Assembly (NCBI RefSeq): GCF_013347965.1 | Contig: NZ_CP048810.1 | Location: 2,604,001 to 2,668,000, forward strand | Length of the DNA: 64,000 nucleotides | DNA from: Pseudomonas bijieensis | Lineage (GTDB): Bacteria; Pseudomonadota; Gammaproteobacteria; Pseudomonadales; Pseudomonadaceae | Direction: 5' to 3' | Part shown: in pieces, positions 42,503-51,028 of the stretch | How positions within the stretch are numbered: position 1 is the first letter of the stretch | Layout: each line of letters opens with the position of its first letter | Translations under genes and position numbers: made by a program | Notes under the pieces: generated by a model | What the model was told of the DNA's origin: nothing | Database searches by the model: none | The model's input: the letters and a program-made list of their open reading frames with translations, nothing else

Positions 42503-43720
42503 TCAGGAGAGATAACCATCCGCCCGCAACAGCGTTTCGAGGCAGTGCTCGGAGATGTGGTAGAAGGCCTTGAGCTCCTGGATCTTGGCCAGCAGCTCGG
42601 TGGGGTCCGCCGGTTCGGCGCGTTTGACGGCCAGAATCATCTTGTTCTTGTTGGTGTGCTCCAGGGAGATGAACTCGAAAACCTTGGTCTCGTAGCCGCA
42701 GGCTTCCAGGAACAGCGCCCGCAAACTGTCGGTAACCATTTCCGCCTGCTGGCCCAGGTGCAGGCCATATTGCAGCATCGGCTTGAGCAAGGCCGGGCTC
42801 TGGATCTGCAGGCGGATCTGCTTGTGGCAACACGGCGAGCACATGATGATCGAGGCGCCCGAACGAATGCCCATGTGGATCGCGTAATCAGTGGCGATAT
42901 CACAGGCGTGCAAGGCGATCATCACATCCACCGCGCTTGGCGCCACACTGCGCACGTCACCGTGCTGGAAGCTCAGGCCCGGATGTTCCAGGCGCGCGGC
43001 GGCTTCGTTGCACAGCTTGACCATGTCTTCGCGCAACTCGACACCGGTCACCACGCCTTCGGCCTGCAAGGTGTTGCGCAAGTAATCATGGATGGCGAAG
43101 GTCAGGTAGCCCTTGCCCGAACCGAAATCCGAGACCCGCACCGGTTTGTCCAGGGCCAGCGGCGAAGACGTCAGCGCATGGCTGAAGACCTCGATGAACT
43201 TGTTGATCTGCTTCCACTTGCGCGACATCGCCGGGATCAGCTCGTGCTTGTGGTTGGTCACGCCCAGGTCGGCCAAAAAAGGCCGGCTCAGGTCGAGGAA
43301 GCGGTTTTTCTCGCGATTGTGCTCGGCAGACGGCACTTCCCGTAGTTGCTGGGGCTTGCTCTTGAACAGCGAACTCTTGCCCTTTTTGCTGTATTCCAAC
43401 TGCGCCTCGTCGGTGACCGCCAGCAAATGCGCGTTCTTGAACGACGCTGGCAACAGCGCGGCGATGGTGTCCACGCCTTCGGCCAGCGGGAAATTCTTGG
43501 TGATGTCGCGGGTCTTGTAGCGGTAGACGAAGGACAGGCACGGCTGATCCTTGACCGTCAGTTGCTTGATGATCAGCCGCTGCAGGTCCGCTTCGTCGCC
43601 GACGTACTTGGCCAGCACCAGTTTGATGAAAGTGTTTTGCACAAGGCTGGTGTGCAGCAGCTCGATGAACTGGGCGTGGTGATCCGGCGCGGAACGGGCG
43701 GGGGTGGCGGTGACAGACAT
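42503..43720 (-). CDS. SAM-dependent methyltransferase (PF13679 type)
   Basis: A 405-residue protein with a class I methyltransferase domain from about 155 to 330: VSDFGSGKGYLTFAIHDYLR (motif I, about 193-212), GVELREDMVKLCNEAA, and VDVMIALHACDIATDYAIHM. The MCSPCCHKQIR segment (about 291) is a conserved Cys-rich loop of the TRM13/GSTCD-like group, which suggests RNA modification, but the substrate is unknown. The N-terminal 150 residues are a separate uncharacterised domain. Confidence 0.85.
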   Translation of the reverse strand: MSVTATPARSAPDHHAQFIELLHTSLVQNTFIKLVLAKYVGDEADLQRLIIKQLTVKDQPCLSFVYRYKTRDITKNFPLAEGVDTIAALLPASFKNAHLLAVTDEAQLEYSKKGKSSLFKSKPQQLREVPSAEHNREKNRFLDLSRPFLADLGVTNHKHELIPAMSRKWKQINKFIEVFSHALTSSPLALDKPVRVSDFGSGKGYLTFAIHDYLRNTLQAEGVVTGVELREDMVKLCNEAAARLEHPGLSFQHGDVRSVAPSAVDVMIALHACDIATDYAIHMGIRSGASIIMCSPCCHKQIRLQIQSPALLKPMLQYGLHLGQQAEMVTDSLRALFLEACGYETKVFEFISLEHTNKNKMILAVKRAEPADPTELLAKIQELKAFYHISEHCLETLLRADGYLS

Positions 43721-43820
43721 GAAAAAAGCGGCCTCGGTGCGGGCGAATCGGGAATGGCGGGTATTTTAGGGGGGATGGGGAGTGAGGGCACGGAAAAGTT
43801 CGTGTGGTGAGCAGTAGCCT

Positions 43821-43928
43821 CTGTGGGAGCAAGGCTTGCCCGCGATGAATACGCCGCGATAGTGCAGGCTCACCGCGTTATCGTTCATCGCGAGCAAGCT
43901 TTGCTCCCACAGGCTTTGCTCCCACAGG
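43821..43928. repeat. REP pair with duplicated right end
   Basis: TGTGGGAGCAAGGCTTGCCC and the inverse copy, followed at once by a second partial GCTTTGCTCCCACAGG. The extra arm looks like a remnant of an outer REP copy that received an inner one. Confidence 0.85.
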
Positions 43929-43948
43929 CTTGTGCTGGCGGGAAATTT

Positions 43949-44566
43949 TCAGCCCAGCACCACCAACCGATTCGGCAATTCATTGCGCTCCTGGGTCACC
44001 GGCACGTGTTCCTTGAGCAATTCGCCGCAGGCCTCGATACACGTCACGAAGCCCTGCAACGTCTGTCCCTGGCGGACCTGCTGGGTGAACGCCGCGACGA
44101 TGGCGTCCCAGTTCTTGTTGTCGAGGCGCTTGGAAATACCTTCGTCCACCAGGATTTCCACATAGCGCTCGGCCTCGCAAACAAAGATCAGCATGCCTGT
44201 GCTGCCCACGGTGTGGTGCAGGTTCTGCTCGAGGAATTGCCGGCGCGCCAGGTTGGAGGCCCGCCAGTGACGCACGGAACGGGGGATCAGGTGCGTGGTG
44301 ATCCTGGGGATGCGAAACACCAGGCACAGCACAATGAAACTGACCCACTGCACCAGCAACAGACTGTGCATGGCCAGCCAGCCGGTGAGGTAATGGACCA
44401 CGCCGGGCACCACCAGAGCCAACAGGCTGGCCCAAAGCAATGGGATGTAGGCGTAGTCGTCGGCGCGAGCGGCCAACACGGTGACCAGCTCGGCGTCGGT
44501 ATCTCGCTCGACCCGGGCAATGGCTTCGGCGACCTTGCGTTGTTCGTGTTCAGTCAGTAATGCCAT
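43949..44566 (-). CDS. TPM-domain membrane protein
   Basis: A 205-residue protein with an N-terminal part of the TPM (TLP18.3/Psb32/MOLO-1) fold (LTEHEQRKVAEAIARVERDT, DAELVTVLAARADDYAYIPL), two membrane segments (about 45-64, 70-92), and the rest of the TPM domain (GMLIFVCEAERYVEILVDEG). I chose ATG 44566; the upstream extension is Gly/Ala-rich sequence antiparallel to the neighbour's tail. It is third in the lemA-TPM-TPM operon. The function is not established. Confidence 0.86.
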   Translation of the reverse strand: MALLTEHEQRKVAEAIARVERDTDAELVTVLAARADDYAYIPLLWASLLALVVPGVVHYLTGWLAMHSLLLVQWVSFIVLCLVFRIPRITTHLIPRSVRHWRASNLARRQFLEQNLHHTVGSTGMLIFVCEAERYVEILVDEGISKRLDNKNWDAIVAAFTQQVRQGQTLQGFVTCIEACGELLKEHVPVTQERNELPNRLVVLG

Positions 44567-44594
44567 GGTCAAAAGTGCCTGCTCATTATTATTG

Positions 44595-45344
44595 TCACCA
44601 GCCGCCCGACGAACCGCCGCCCCCGAAACTGCCACCGCCACCACTGAAGCCCCCACCGCCTCCACCGCCGAAGCCTCCACCGCCTCCGCCCGAACGGCTG
44701 GAGCCACCGCTTCCGCTCGGCAGGATACCGAGCATCTGGCACACCAATATCGTCAAAATAAACAGGATCACCAGAAAGATGAACAGCCCCGGATGGCGCT
44801 CGACGAAATCACCCTGCTCCTGCTGCCCGTCCGCACTGTATGCCGGCGCCGGTTCATCCAGCGGACTGCCGCCCAACACCACCAGCATCGCCGCGACGCC
44901 ATCACTGATGCCTTTGTTGAAATTGCCCGTCTTGAAGGCCGGGGTAATCACCTGGTTGATGATCACCGAACTCTGGGCGTCGGTCAGGCGATCCTCCAGA
45001 CCGTAGCCCACTTCGATGCGCAGTTTACGGTCATCCCGGGCGACGATCAGCAGCGCGCCGCTGTTTTTGTCCTTCTGCCCGATGCCCCAGTGGCGTCCCA
45101 GTTGATAGCCGAAGTCTTCGATGCTGCTGCCTTGCAGGTCCGCCAGCGTGACCACTACCACTTGTTCGCCAGTGGCCTGTTCATGGGCCTTGAGCTGCGC
45201 CTCCAGTTGCCCGCGCACCGACGGGTCAAGCATCTGGGCGGTGTCCACCACCCGCCCGGTCAGCGCCGGAAACTTCAATTCGGCCTGGGCCGTGACTGCA
45301 AACACCCAGAGCAACAGCACCAGGCCAATTTTCAACACTCGCAT
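44595..45344 (-). CDS. TPM-domain secreted/membrane protein with glycine-rich tail
   Basis: A 249-residue protein: signal peptide (MRVLKIGLVLLLWVFAVTAQ, cleaved near AQA-ELKF), TPM domain (about 25-150; FPALTGRVVDTAQMLDPSVR, GALLIVARDDRKLRIEVGYG), one membrane segment (about 185-207), and a Gly/Ser-only tail with SGGGGSFGGGGSSGGW. AGGAG precedes ATG 45344. It resembles YgcG and lies between lemA and a second TPM gene, a common trio of unknown envelope function. Confidence 0.9.
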   Translation of the reverse strand: MRVLKIGLVLLLWVFAVTAQAELKFPALTGRVVDTAQMLDPSVRGQLEAQLKAHEQATGEQVVVVTLADLQGSSIEDFGYQLGRHWGIGQKDKNSGALLIVARDDRKLRIEVGYGLEDRLTDAQSSVIINQVITPAFKTGNFNKGISDGVAAMLVVLGGSPLDEPAPAYSADGQQEQGDFVERHPGLFIFLVILFILTILVCQMLGILPSGSGGSSRSGGGGGGFGGGGGGGFSGGGGSFGGGGSSGGW

Positions 45345-45352
45345 CGTAACTC

Positions 45353-45476
45353 CTGTGTGGGAGCGAGCGGGTGTGGGAGCAAAGCTTGCTCGCGATGAAG
45401 GCACCTCGGTCTTTCTAATGACCGCGTTATCGTTCATCGCGAGCAAGCTTTGCTCCCACAGGCTCGCTCCCACAGT
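45353..45476. repeat. nested REP pairs between lemA and the TPM gene
   Basis: An outer pair (TGTGGGAGCGAGC ... GCTCGCTCCCACAG) surrounds an inner pair (TGTGGGAGCAAAGCTTGCTC ... inverse) of the other REP variant. The insertion is inside an operon, directly after the lemA stop and before the ribosome-binding site of the next gene. Confidence 0.88.
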
Positions 45477-45480
45477 TTTT

Positions 45481-46089
45481 TCAGAACTTCACCTCAGGCG
45501 CTTTCTCGGCATTGGGGCTGGTCGCCTCGAAGGTTTCGCGGATCGGCAAGTCGCTGTACATCACGCTCTGCCACAGGCGTCCCGGGAACGTGCGGATCTC
45601 GGTGTTGTACTTCTGCACCGCCAGGATAAAGTCGCGGCGGGCCACGGCGATGCGGTTCTCGGTGCCTTCGAGCTGCGATTGCAGGGCCAGGAAGTTCTGG
45701 TTGGCCTTGAGGTCCGGATAACGCTCGACCACCACCATCAGCCGGCTCAACGCACCGCTCAACTGGTCCTGGGCCTGCTGGAACTGCTTGAGCTTTTCCG
45801 GGTTGTCCAAGGTGCTGGCGTCCACCTGGATCGACGTGGCCTTGGCCCGCGCCTCAACCACCGCGGTCAGGGTGTCCTGTTCGTGCTGGGCATAGCCCTT
45901 GACGGTTTCCACCAGGTTGGGGATCAGGTCGGCGCGGCGCTGGTACTGGTTCTGCACTTGGCCCCAGGCGGCCTTGGCCTGTTCGTCCAGGGTCGGGATG
46001 TTATTGATGCCGCAACCGGCCAGCAGCGTGGTGAGCAGCATCAAGGCCAGCATCGGCAGGCTACGAAGGTGGTTCAGTCGTGGATTCAT
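45481..46089 (-). CDS. lemA: LemA-family lipoprotein
   Basis: A 202-residue protein with a lipobox (LLTTLLAGC, Cys about 26) and the LemA helical domain: IPTLDEQAKAAWGQVQNQYQ, RRADLIPNLVETVKGYAQHE (about 49-68), and LSGALSRLMVVVERYPDLKA. It is first in an operon with two TPM genes. LemA proteins are envelope proteins of uncertain function; this is unrelated to the LemA/GacS kinase. I chose ATG 46089, where the signal peptide starts. Confidence 0.92.
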   Translation of the reverse strand: MNPRLNHLRSLPMLALMLLTTLLAGCGINNIPTLDEQAKAAWGQVQNQYQRRADLIPNLVETVKGYAQHEQDTLTAVVEARAKATSIQVDASTLDNPEKLKQFQQAQDQLSGALSRLMVVVERYPDLKANQNFLALQSQLEGTENRIAVARRDFILAVQKYNTEIRTFPGRLWQSVMYSDLPIRETFEATSPNAEKAPEVKF

Positions 46090-46338
46090 GGGATGAAGCG
46101 CTCCCTGGCATGACATTGGAAAAACCCGGCACCTATCTCACTGGCGTCTGGGGCATAATCTGCGCCGCACTGGATTGAATCGGGTCGATGGGCTAAAAGA
46201 TGCGCAGTGCGAAACTAAGTTCAGCCCAATGGGTTCGAAAGTGTGCTGCATTTAACTGAACAACAATAGCCGCTCCTCACATTTTGGCTGACCGGCGTGG
46301 CGTGATCCCCGCCCTTTAGGCTTGCGAGAAAACTATTC

Positions 46339-48630
46339 ATGAAGAAGCTGTGTTTGCTGGGCCTGTTTGTCAGTCTGGCCAGTCAATCCGTATTTGCCGA
46401 CAACCTGCCAGCCCCCATAGAGAACAAGGACGCGTTCATCAGTAACCTGATGAAGCAAATGACCCTCGAAGAGAAGATCGGCCAGTTGCGCCTGATCAGC
46501 ATCGGCCCGGAAATGCCTCGGGAGATGATCCGCAAGGAAATCGCCGCCGGCAATATCGGTGGCACGTTCAACTCCATCACTCGCGATGAAAACCGTCCGA
46601 TGCAGGACGCGGCCATGCGCAGCCGGTTGAAGATCCCGATGTTCTTCGCCTACGACGTGATCCACGGCCACCGCACCATTTTCCCGATCCCCCTGGCCCT
46701 GGCCTCGAGCTGGGACATGGACGCCATTTACCACTCCGGCCGAATCGCCGCCCAGGAAGCCGCGGCCGACAGCCTGGACATTACCTTCGCGCCGATGGTC
46801 GACATTTCCCGCGACCCGCGCTGGGGCCGGACGTCCGAAGGTTTCGGCGAGGACACCTACCTGGTGTCGCGCATCGCCGGGGTGATGGTCAAGGCGTTCC
46901 AGGGCAACGGCGCCAACGCGGCCGACAGCATCATGGCCAGCGTCAAGCACTTCGCCTTGTACGGCGCGGTGGAAGGCGGTCGGGACTACAACACCGTGGA
47001 CATGAGCCCGGTGAAAATGTACCAGGACTACTTGCCCCCCTATCGTGCCGCCATCGACGCCGGAGCTGGCGGGGTGATGGTCGCGCTGAACTCCATCAAC
47101 GGCGTGCCCGCCACCGCCAATACCTGGCTGATGCACGACCTGCTGCGCAAGGAGTGGGGCTTCAAGGGCCTGGCGGTCAGTGACCACGGCGCCATCTTCG
47201 AATTGATCAAGCACGGCGTCGCCAAGGACGGTCGCGAAGCGGCGAAGCTGGCGATCAAGGCTGGCATCGACATGAGCATGAACGACTCGCTCTACGGCAA
47301 GGAGCTACCGGGGCTGCTCAAGGCCGGTGAGATCGAGCAGAGCGACATCGACAATGCGGTACGGGAAGTGCTCGCGGCCAAATACGACATGGGTCTGTTC
47401 AAGGACCCGTACCTGCGCATCGGCAAGGCCGAGGATGACCCGGCCGACACCTACGCCGAAAGCCGCATGCACCGCTCCGATGCCCGTGACGTGGCGCGCC
47501 GCAGCCTGGTCCTGCTGGAAAACCGCAACCAGACCCTGCCCCTGAAGAAGACGGCGAAAATCGCCCTGGTCGGCCCGCTGGCCAAGGCACCGATCGACAT
47601 GATGGGCAGTTGGGCCGCCGCCGGGCGTCCTGCGCAATCGGTCACCCTGTTCGATGGCATGACTCGCGCCCTGGGTGCTGAGTCGAAGCTGATCTATGCC
47701 CGTGGCGCCAACATCACCAGTGACAAGAAGGTGCTCGACTACCTGAACTTCCTCAACTTCGATGCCCCGGAAGTGGTGGACGACCCGCGCCCGGCCCAGG
47801 TGCTGATCGACGAAGCGGTAAAAGCCGCCAAGGATGCCGATGTGGTGGTGGCCGCCGTGGGTGAGTCCCGCGGCATGTCCCATGAGTCGTCGAGCCGTAC
47901 CGAACTGAACATCCCGGCCAGCCAACGCGAATTGATCAAGGCCCTGAAGGCCACCGGCAAGCCGCTGGTACTGGTGCTGATGAATGGCCGTCCGCTGTCG
48001 TTGCTGGAAGAAAAACAGCAGGCCGATGCGATCCTGGAAACCTGGTTCAGCGGCACCGAAGGCGGCAACGCCATCGCCGACGTGCTGTTCGGCGACTACA
48101 ACCCGTCGGGCAAGCTGCCGATTACCTTCCCTCGTTCGGTGGGGCAGATTCCGACCTACTACAACCACCTGAGCATCGGCCGGCCGTTCACGCCGGGCAA
48201 GCCGGGCAACTACACCTCGCAATATTTCGATGACACCACCGGCCCGCTCTATCCGTTCGGCTATGGCCTGAGCTACACCGAATTCAGCCTGTCGGACATG
48301 GCCCTGTCATCCACCACGCTGAACAAGACCGGCAAGCTCGACGCCAGCGTAACCCTGGAAAACACCGGCAAGCGTGACGGCGAAACCGTGGTGCAGCTGT
48401 ACATCCAGGACGTGACCGGCTCGATCATCCGCCCGGTGAAGGAGCTGAAGAACTTCCGCAAGGTGATGCTCAAGGCCGGCGAGAAGAAAGTCATCCACTT
48501 CACCATCACCGAAGACGACCTGAAGTTCTTCAATGCCCAGCTCAAGTACGCGGCTGAGCCGGGCAAGTTCAACGTGCAGATCGGCCTGGACTCCCAGGAC
48601 GTGAAGCAGCAGAGTTTTGAGTTGCTCTGA
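46339..48630 (+). CDS. bglX: periplasmic beta-glucosidase BglX (GH3)
   Basis: A 763-residue family 3 glycoside hydrolase, close in length to E. coli BglX. Signal peptide MKKLCLLGLFVSLASQSVFA. The GH3 N-terminal barrel carries the nucleophile Asp in GFKGLAVSDHGAIFEL (about 280) and the DPRWGRTSEGFGED loop (about 160). The C-terminal sandwich has GESRGMSHESSSRTEL with the acid/base Glu, and a fibronectin-III-like domain ends the protein (about 660-760). It hydrolyses beta-glucosides in the periplasm. Stand-alone gene; 46090-46338 holds only its promoter. Confidence 0.95.
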   Translation: MKKLCLLGLFVSLASQSVFADNLPAPIENKDAFISNLMKQMTLEEKIGQLRLISIGPEMPREMIRKEIAAGNIGGTFNSITRDENRPMQDAAMRSRLKIPMFFAYDVIHGHRTIFPIPLALASSWDMDAIYHSGRIAAQEAAADSLDITFAPMVDISRDPRWGRTSEGFGEDTYLVSRIAGVMVKAFQGNGANAADSIMASVKHFALYGAVEGGRDYNTVDMSPVKMYQDYLPPYRAAIDAGAGGVMVALNSINGVPATANTWLMHDLLRKEWGFKGLAVSDHGAIFELIKHGVAKDGREAAKLAIKAGIDMSMNDSLYGKELPGLLKAGEIEQSDIDNAVREVLAAKYDMGLFKDPYLRIGKAEDDPADTYAESRMHRSDARDVARRSLVLLENRNQTLPLKKTAKIALVGPLAKAPIDMMGSWAAAGRPAQSVTLFDGMTRALGAESKLIYARGANITSDKKVLDYLNFLNFDAPEVVDDPRPAQVLIDEAVKAAKDADVVVAAVGESRGMSHESSSRTELNIPASQRELIKALKATGKPLVLVLMNGRPLSLLEEKQQADAILETWFSGTEGGNAIADVLFGDYNPSGKLPITFPRSVGQIPTYYNHLSIGRPFTPGKPGNYTSQYFDDTTGPLYPFGYGLSYTEFSLSDMALSSTTLNKTGKLDASVTLENTGKRDGETVVQLYIQDVTGSIIRPVKELKNFRKVMLKAGEKKVIHFTITEDDLKFFNAQLKYAAEPGKFNVQIGLDSQDVKQQSFELL

Positions 48631-48649
48631 CCCAATAACTGCAAAACCC

Positions 48650-48734
48650 TGTGGGAGCCTGCTCGCGATGAGGGCCTATCAGTCACAGCATCACTGACTG
48701 TCAGGTCATTATCGCGAGCAGGCTCGCTCCCACA
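48650..48734. repeat. REP pair with truncated left arm
   Basis: TGTGGGAGCCTGCTCGCGAT lacks the inner GAGC of the standard unit, while the right arm is complete. It lies between convergent bglX and clsB-like genes. Confidence 0.85.
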
Positions 48735-48751
48735 TGGGTCTTCGGTGAACC

Positions 48752-49909
48752 TTACCCCCGCCGATCCAACAGATTCACCACCACCCGATCCACCAACCCC
48801 CACACCCGCTGCTTGAACCGCTTCCACAGCGGCCGGCGCTGCCAGGCGTCGAGGCTGACCTGCAGGCTCTGGGCGAAGTCCCGTTCGAAACTGGCCGCCA
48901 CTGCGCCACTGAGCCTGGAATCCAGGGCTTCGAGGTTGGCTTCCAGATTGAAACGCAGGTTCCAGTGATCGAAATTGCAGGAGCCGATGCTGACCCAGTC
49001 GTCCACCAACACCATCTTCAGGTGCAGGAAACACGGCTGGTATTCGAAGATCTGTACGCCGGCCTTGAGCAATCGTGGGTAATAACGATGCCCGGCGTAG
49101 CGCACGGATGGGTGATCGGTACGCGGGCCGGTCAGCAGCAGGCGCACGTCGATACCCCGGGCGGCGGCCTTGCGCAAGGAACGGCGCACGTTCCAGGTCG
49201 GCAAGAAATACGGCGTCGCCATCCAGATGCGTTTCTGGCCGCTGTTCAGTGCCCGGGACAGCGATTGCAGGATGTCGCGATGCTGGCGGGCGTCGGCATA
49301 CGCCACACGCCCCATGCCCTCGCCCACCGGAGGAACGCGCGGCAGGCGCGGCAAGCCGAAGTTGGACGCCGGTTTCCAGGCTCTCCGATGACGGTTGGCG
49401 AGCCACTGGCGGTCAAACAGCAATTGCCAGTCGAGCACCAGCGGACCGACGATTTCCACCATCACTTCGTGCCACTCACTGCGGTCGTCGAGGGGGTTCC
49501 AGAATTCATCGGTCACTCCGGTGCCACCGACCACGGCCAGGCGCTGGTCCACCAACAGCAGCTTGCGGTGATCCCGGTAGAGGTTGCGCACCCAACGGCG
49601 CCAGCTCAGCCGATTGTAGAAACGCAACTCCACTCCGGCCTCGGTCAGGCGCTTGCGCAGGGCCAGGGTAAACGCCAGGCTGCCGTAGTCATCGAACAGA
49701 CAACGCACGCGAACGCCACGTTCGGCGGCCTGGACCAGAGCCTGGACCATCGCTTCAGCGCAAGCGCCCGCCTCCACCAGGTACAGCTCCAGCTCGACCT
49801 GTTCCTGGGCACGGGCGATTTCCACCAGCATGCGCGGGAAGAACTGCGGGCCGTCGATCAACAGCTCGAAGCGATTGCCTTCACGCCAGGGAAATACCGG
49901 GCCACTCAT
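48752..49909 (-). CDS. clsB: cardiolipin synthase ClsB-like (phospholipase D family)
   Basis: A 385-residue phospholipase D superfamily enzyme with two HKD motifs: RDHRKLLLVDQRLAVVGGTG (about 111-130) and FLHLKMVLVDDWVSIGSCNF (about 299-318). ELELYLVEAGACAEAMVQAL is the usual N-terminal strand-helix. It lacks N-terminal membrane helices, like ClsB, and would join phosphatidylglycerol molecules into cardiolipin or use other alcohols. It begins one base after the yceI-like stop and is co-transcribed with it. Confidence 0.88.
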   Translation of the reverse strand: MSGPVFPWREGNRFELLIDGPQFFPRMLVEIARAQEQVELELYLVEAGACAEAMVQALVQAAERGVRVRCLFDDYGSLAFTLALRKRLTEAGVELRFYNRLSWRRWVRNLYRDHRKLLLVDQRLAVVGGTGVTDEFWNPLDDRSEWHEVMVEIVGPLVLDWQLLFDRQWLANRHRRAWKPASNFGLPRLPRVPPVGEGMGRVAYADARQHRDILQSLSRALNSGQKRIWMATPYFLPTWNVRRSLRKAAARGIDVRLLLTGPRTDHPSVRYAGHRYYPRLLKAGVQIFEYQPCFLHLKMVLVDDWVSIGSCNFDHWNLRFNLEANLEALDSRLSGAVAASFERDFAQSLQVSLDAWQRRPLWKRFKQRVWGLVDRVVVNLLDRRG

Positions 49910-49910
49910 G

Positions 49911-50501
49911 TCAGCGCGCCGTGAAAATCAGCACCGCATTCACCGGCACCGAGAGGCTGATGGCCGACAACCCGGCCAGGTTTCGCAGTTTTTCCAGCCC
50001 CGGCGCCAGATCGAAATCCGCCGCGTTGAGCACCACCGGTTCCAGGGTCACCACTTGGAAGCGGCGTTCGTCCAGGCGCGTGGCCAGCAGTTCGACAGGG
50101 TACTCGTGCTGTTTGCCGTGCAGGTTCACCGTCAGCGGCAGGCGCAACTCCAACTGCGCGCCGTTGGCCAGGTCCTGGATCGGCATCAGGTCGATTTGTG
50201 CGGTGATGGTGGCCTCGGCAAATTGCTTGATCTCGAACAGCTCGGCGCGCATGCGCTCATCGCGCAGGGGGATGCCGCTGTTGACGGATTCCAGCTCCAC
50301 TTCCAGGCGGGCCAGGCCGTTGGGCTGCACTTGGCCGTGAAGTACCAGGAAACGCTGGACCTCGGAGACATTGCCATTTTTGCTGCTGATAAACGACAGC
50401 CGCGAAGACTCGCCGTCCAGGTACCAGTCGGCCTGGGCCGGCAGCGCTGCGCAGGCCAGCAGCAAGCTGGCGACAGCGTGAGGGAAAAACCGCTTGAACA
50501 T
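49911..50501 (-). CDS. yceI: YceI-family periplasmic protein
   Basis: A 196-residue protein with signal peptide (MFKRFFPHAVASLLLACAAL, cleaved near AQA-DWYLD) and the YceI lipocalin-like fold: WYLDGESSRLSFISSKNGNV, LARLEVELESVNSGIPLRDE and MRAELFEIKQFAEATITAQI. YceI proteins bind isoprenoid lipids. I chose ATG 50501 because the signal peptide starts there. It precedes clsB in a two-gene operon. Confidence 0.88.
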   Translation of the reverse strand: MFKRFFPHAVASLLLACAALPAQADWYLDGESSRLSFISSKNGNVSEVQRFLVLHGQVQPNGLARLEVELESVNSGIPLRDERMRAELFEIKQFAEATITAQIDLMPIQDLANGAQLELRLPLTVNLHGKQHEYPVELLATRLDERRFQVVTLEPVVLNAADFDLAPGLEKLRNLAGLSAISLSVPVNAVLIFTAR

Positions 50502-50617
50502 ACACACTCGCAGGGCACATAAACCTGTGGCGAACCTTAACCGGGCCGAGGGCACTTGCAAACTGTCTGTTTCAATAACTGCAGGAACACACAGAACCTG
50601 TGGTAAAGGGATTCGTT

Positions 50618-50680
50618 TGTGGAGCTTGCCCGCGATGGCGTTTTAGGAATCGCCATCGCGGGCAAGCCTTGCTCCCACAA
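50618..50680. repeat. REP pair (degenerate left arm)
   Basis: TGTGGAGCTTGCCCGCGATG and CATCGCGGGCAAGCCTTGCT with a short spacer; the left arm has lost GAGCAAG. Between the yceI promoter region and the downstream small membrane-protein gene. Confidence 0.82.
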
Positions 50681-50716
50681 TAGAAACGGCGTCAGACCTT
50701 GCACCCAAAAGTTAGC

Positions 50717-51028
50717 TCAGAGTTCCAACCGACACCCCTGCCGCTTCCCCAGCCATTGCGCACTGTTGCTGCGCCCCAATCCACTGACGGTGACGCGCTT
50801 GGCTTCAACGGTTTCGAGAAAATCGCTGGTGGGCACTGACTGCTTCACATACCCCCGGCAATACTCGGCCGGTTGCTGCATCACATAGCGGCACGAGCAA
50901 TATTCCTTGGCGGTGTAGGCACTGATGATGTCGGGAAAGGCCCGCAACGCCACCCGCTCGAGCCAGACCCAACCGAACAAGGCAATGAGCAGCACCGACA
51001 GCAGGCTAAGCAAGATTTTGCGCTTCAT
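50717..51028 (-). CDS. small membrane-anchored protein with four cysteines
   Basis: A 103-residue protein with an N-terminal membrane anchor (about residues 5-24) and a periplasmic part with KEYCSCRYVMQQPAEYC and a final GCRLEL, giving four Cys that could pair. The ATG overlaps the stop of the serine hydrolase gene (ATGA), so the two are coupled. Homologues in pseudomonads are sometimes labelled 'amidase', but no amidase motif is present. Function unknown. Confidence 0.75.
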   Translation of the reverse strand: MKRKILLSLLSVLLIALFGWVWLERVALRAFPDIISAYTAKEYCSCRYVMQQPAEYCRGYVKQSVPTSDFLETVEAKRVTVSGLGRSNSAQWLGKRQGCRLEL

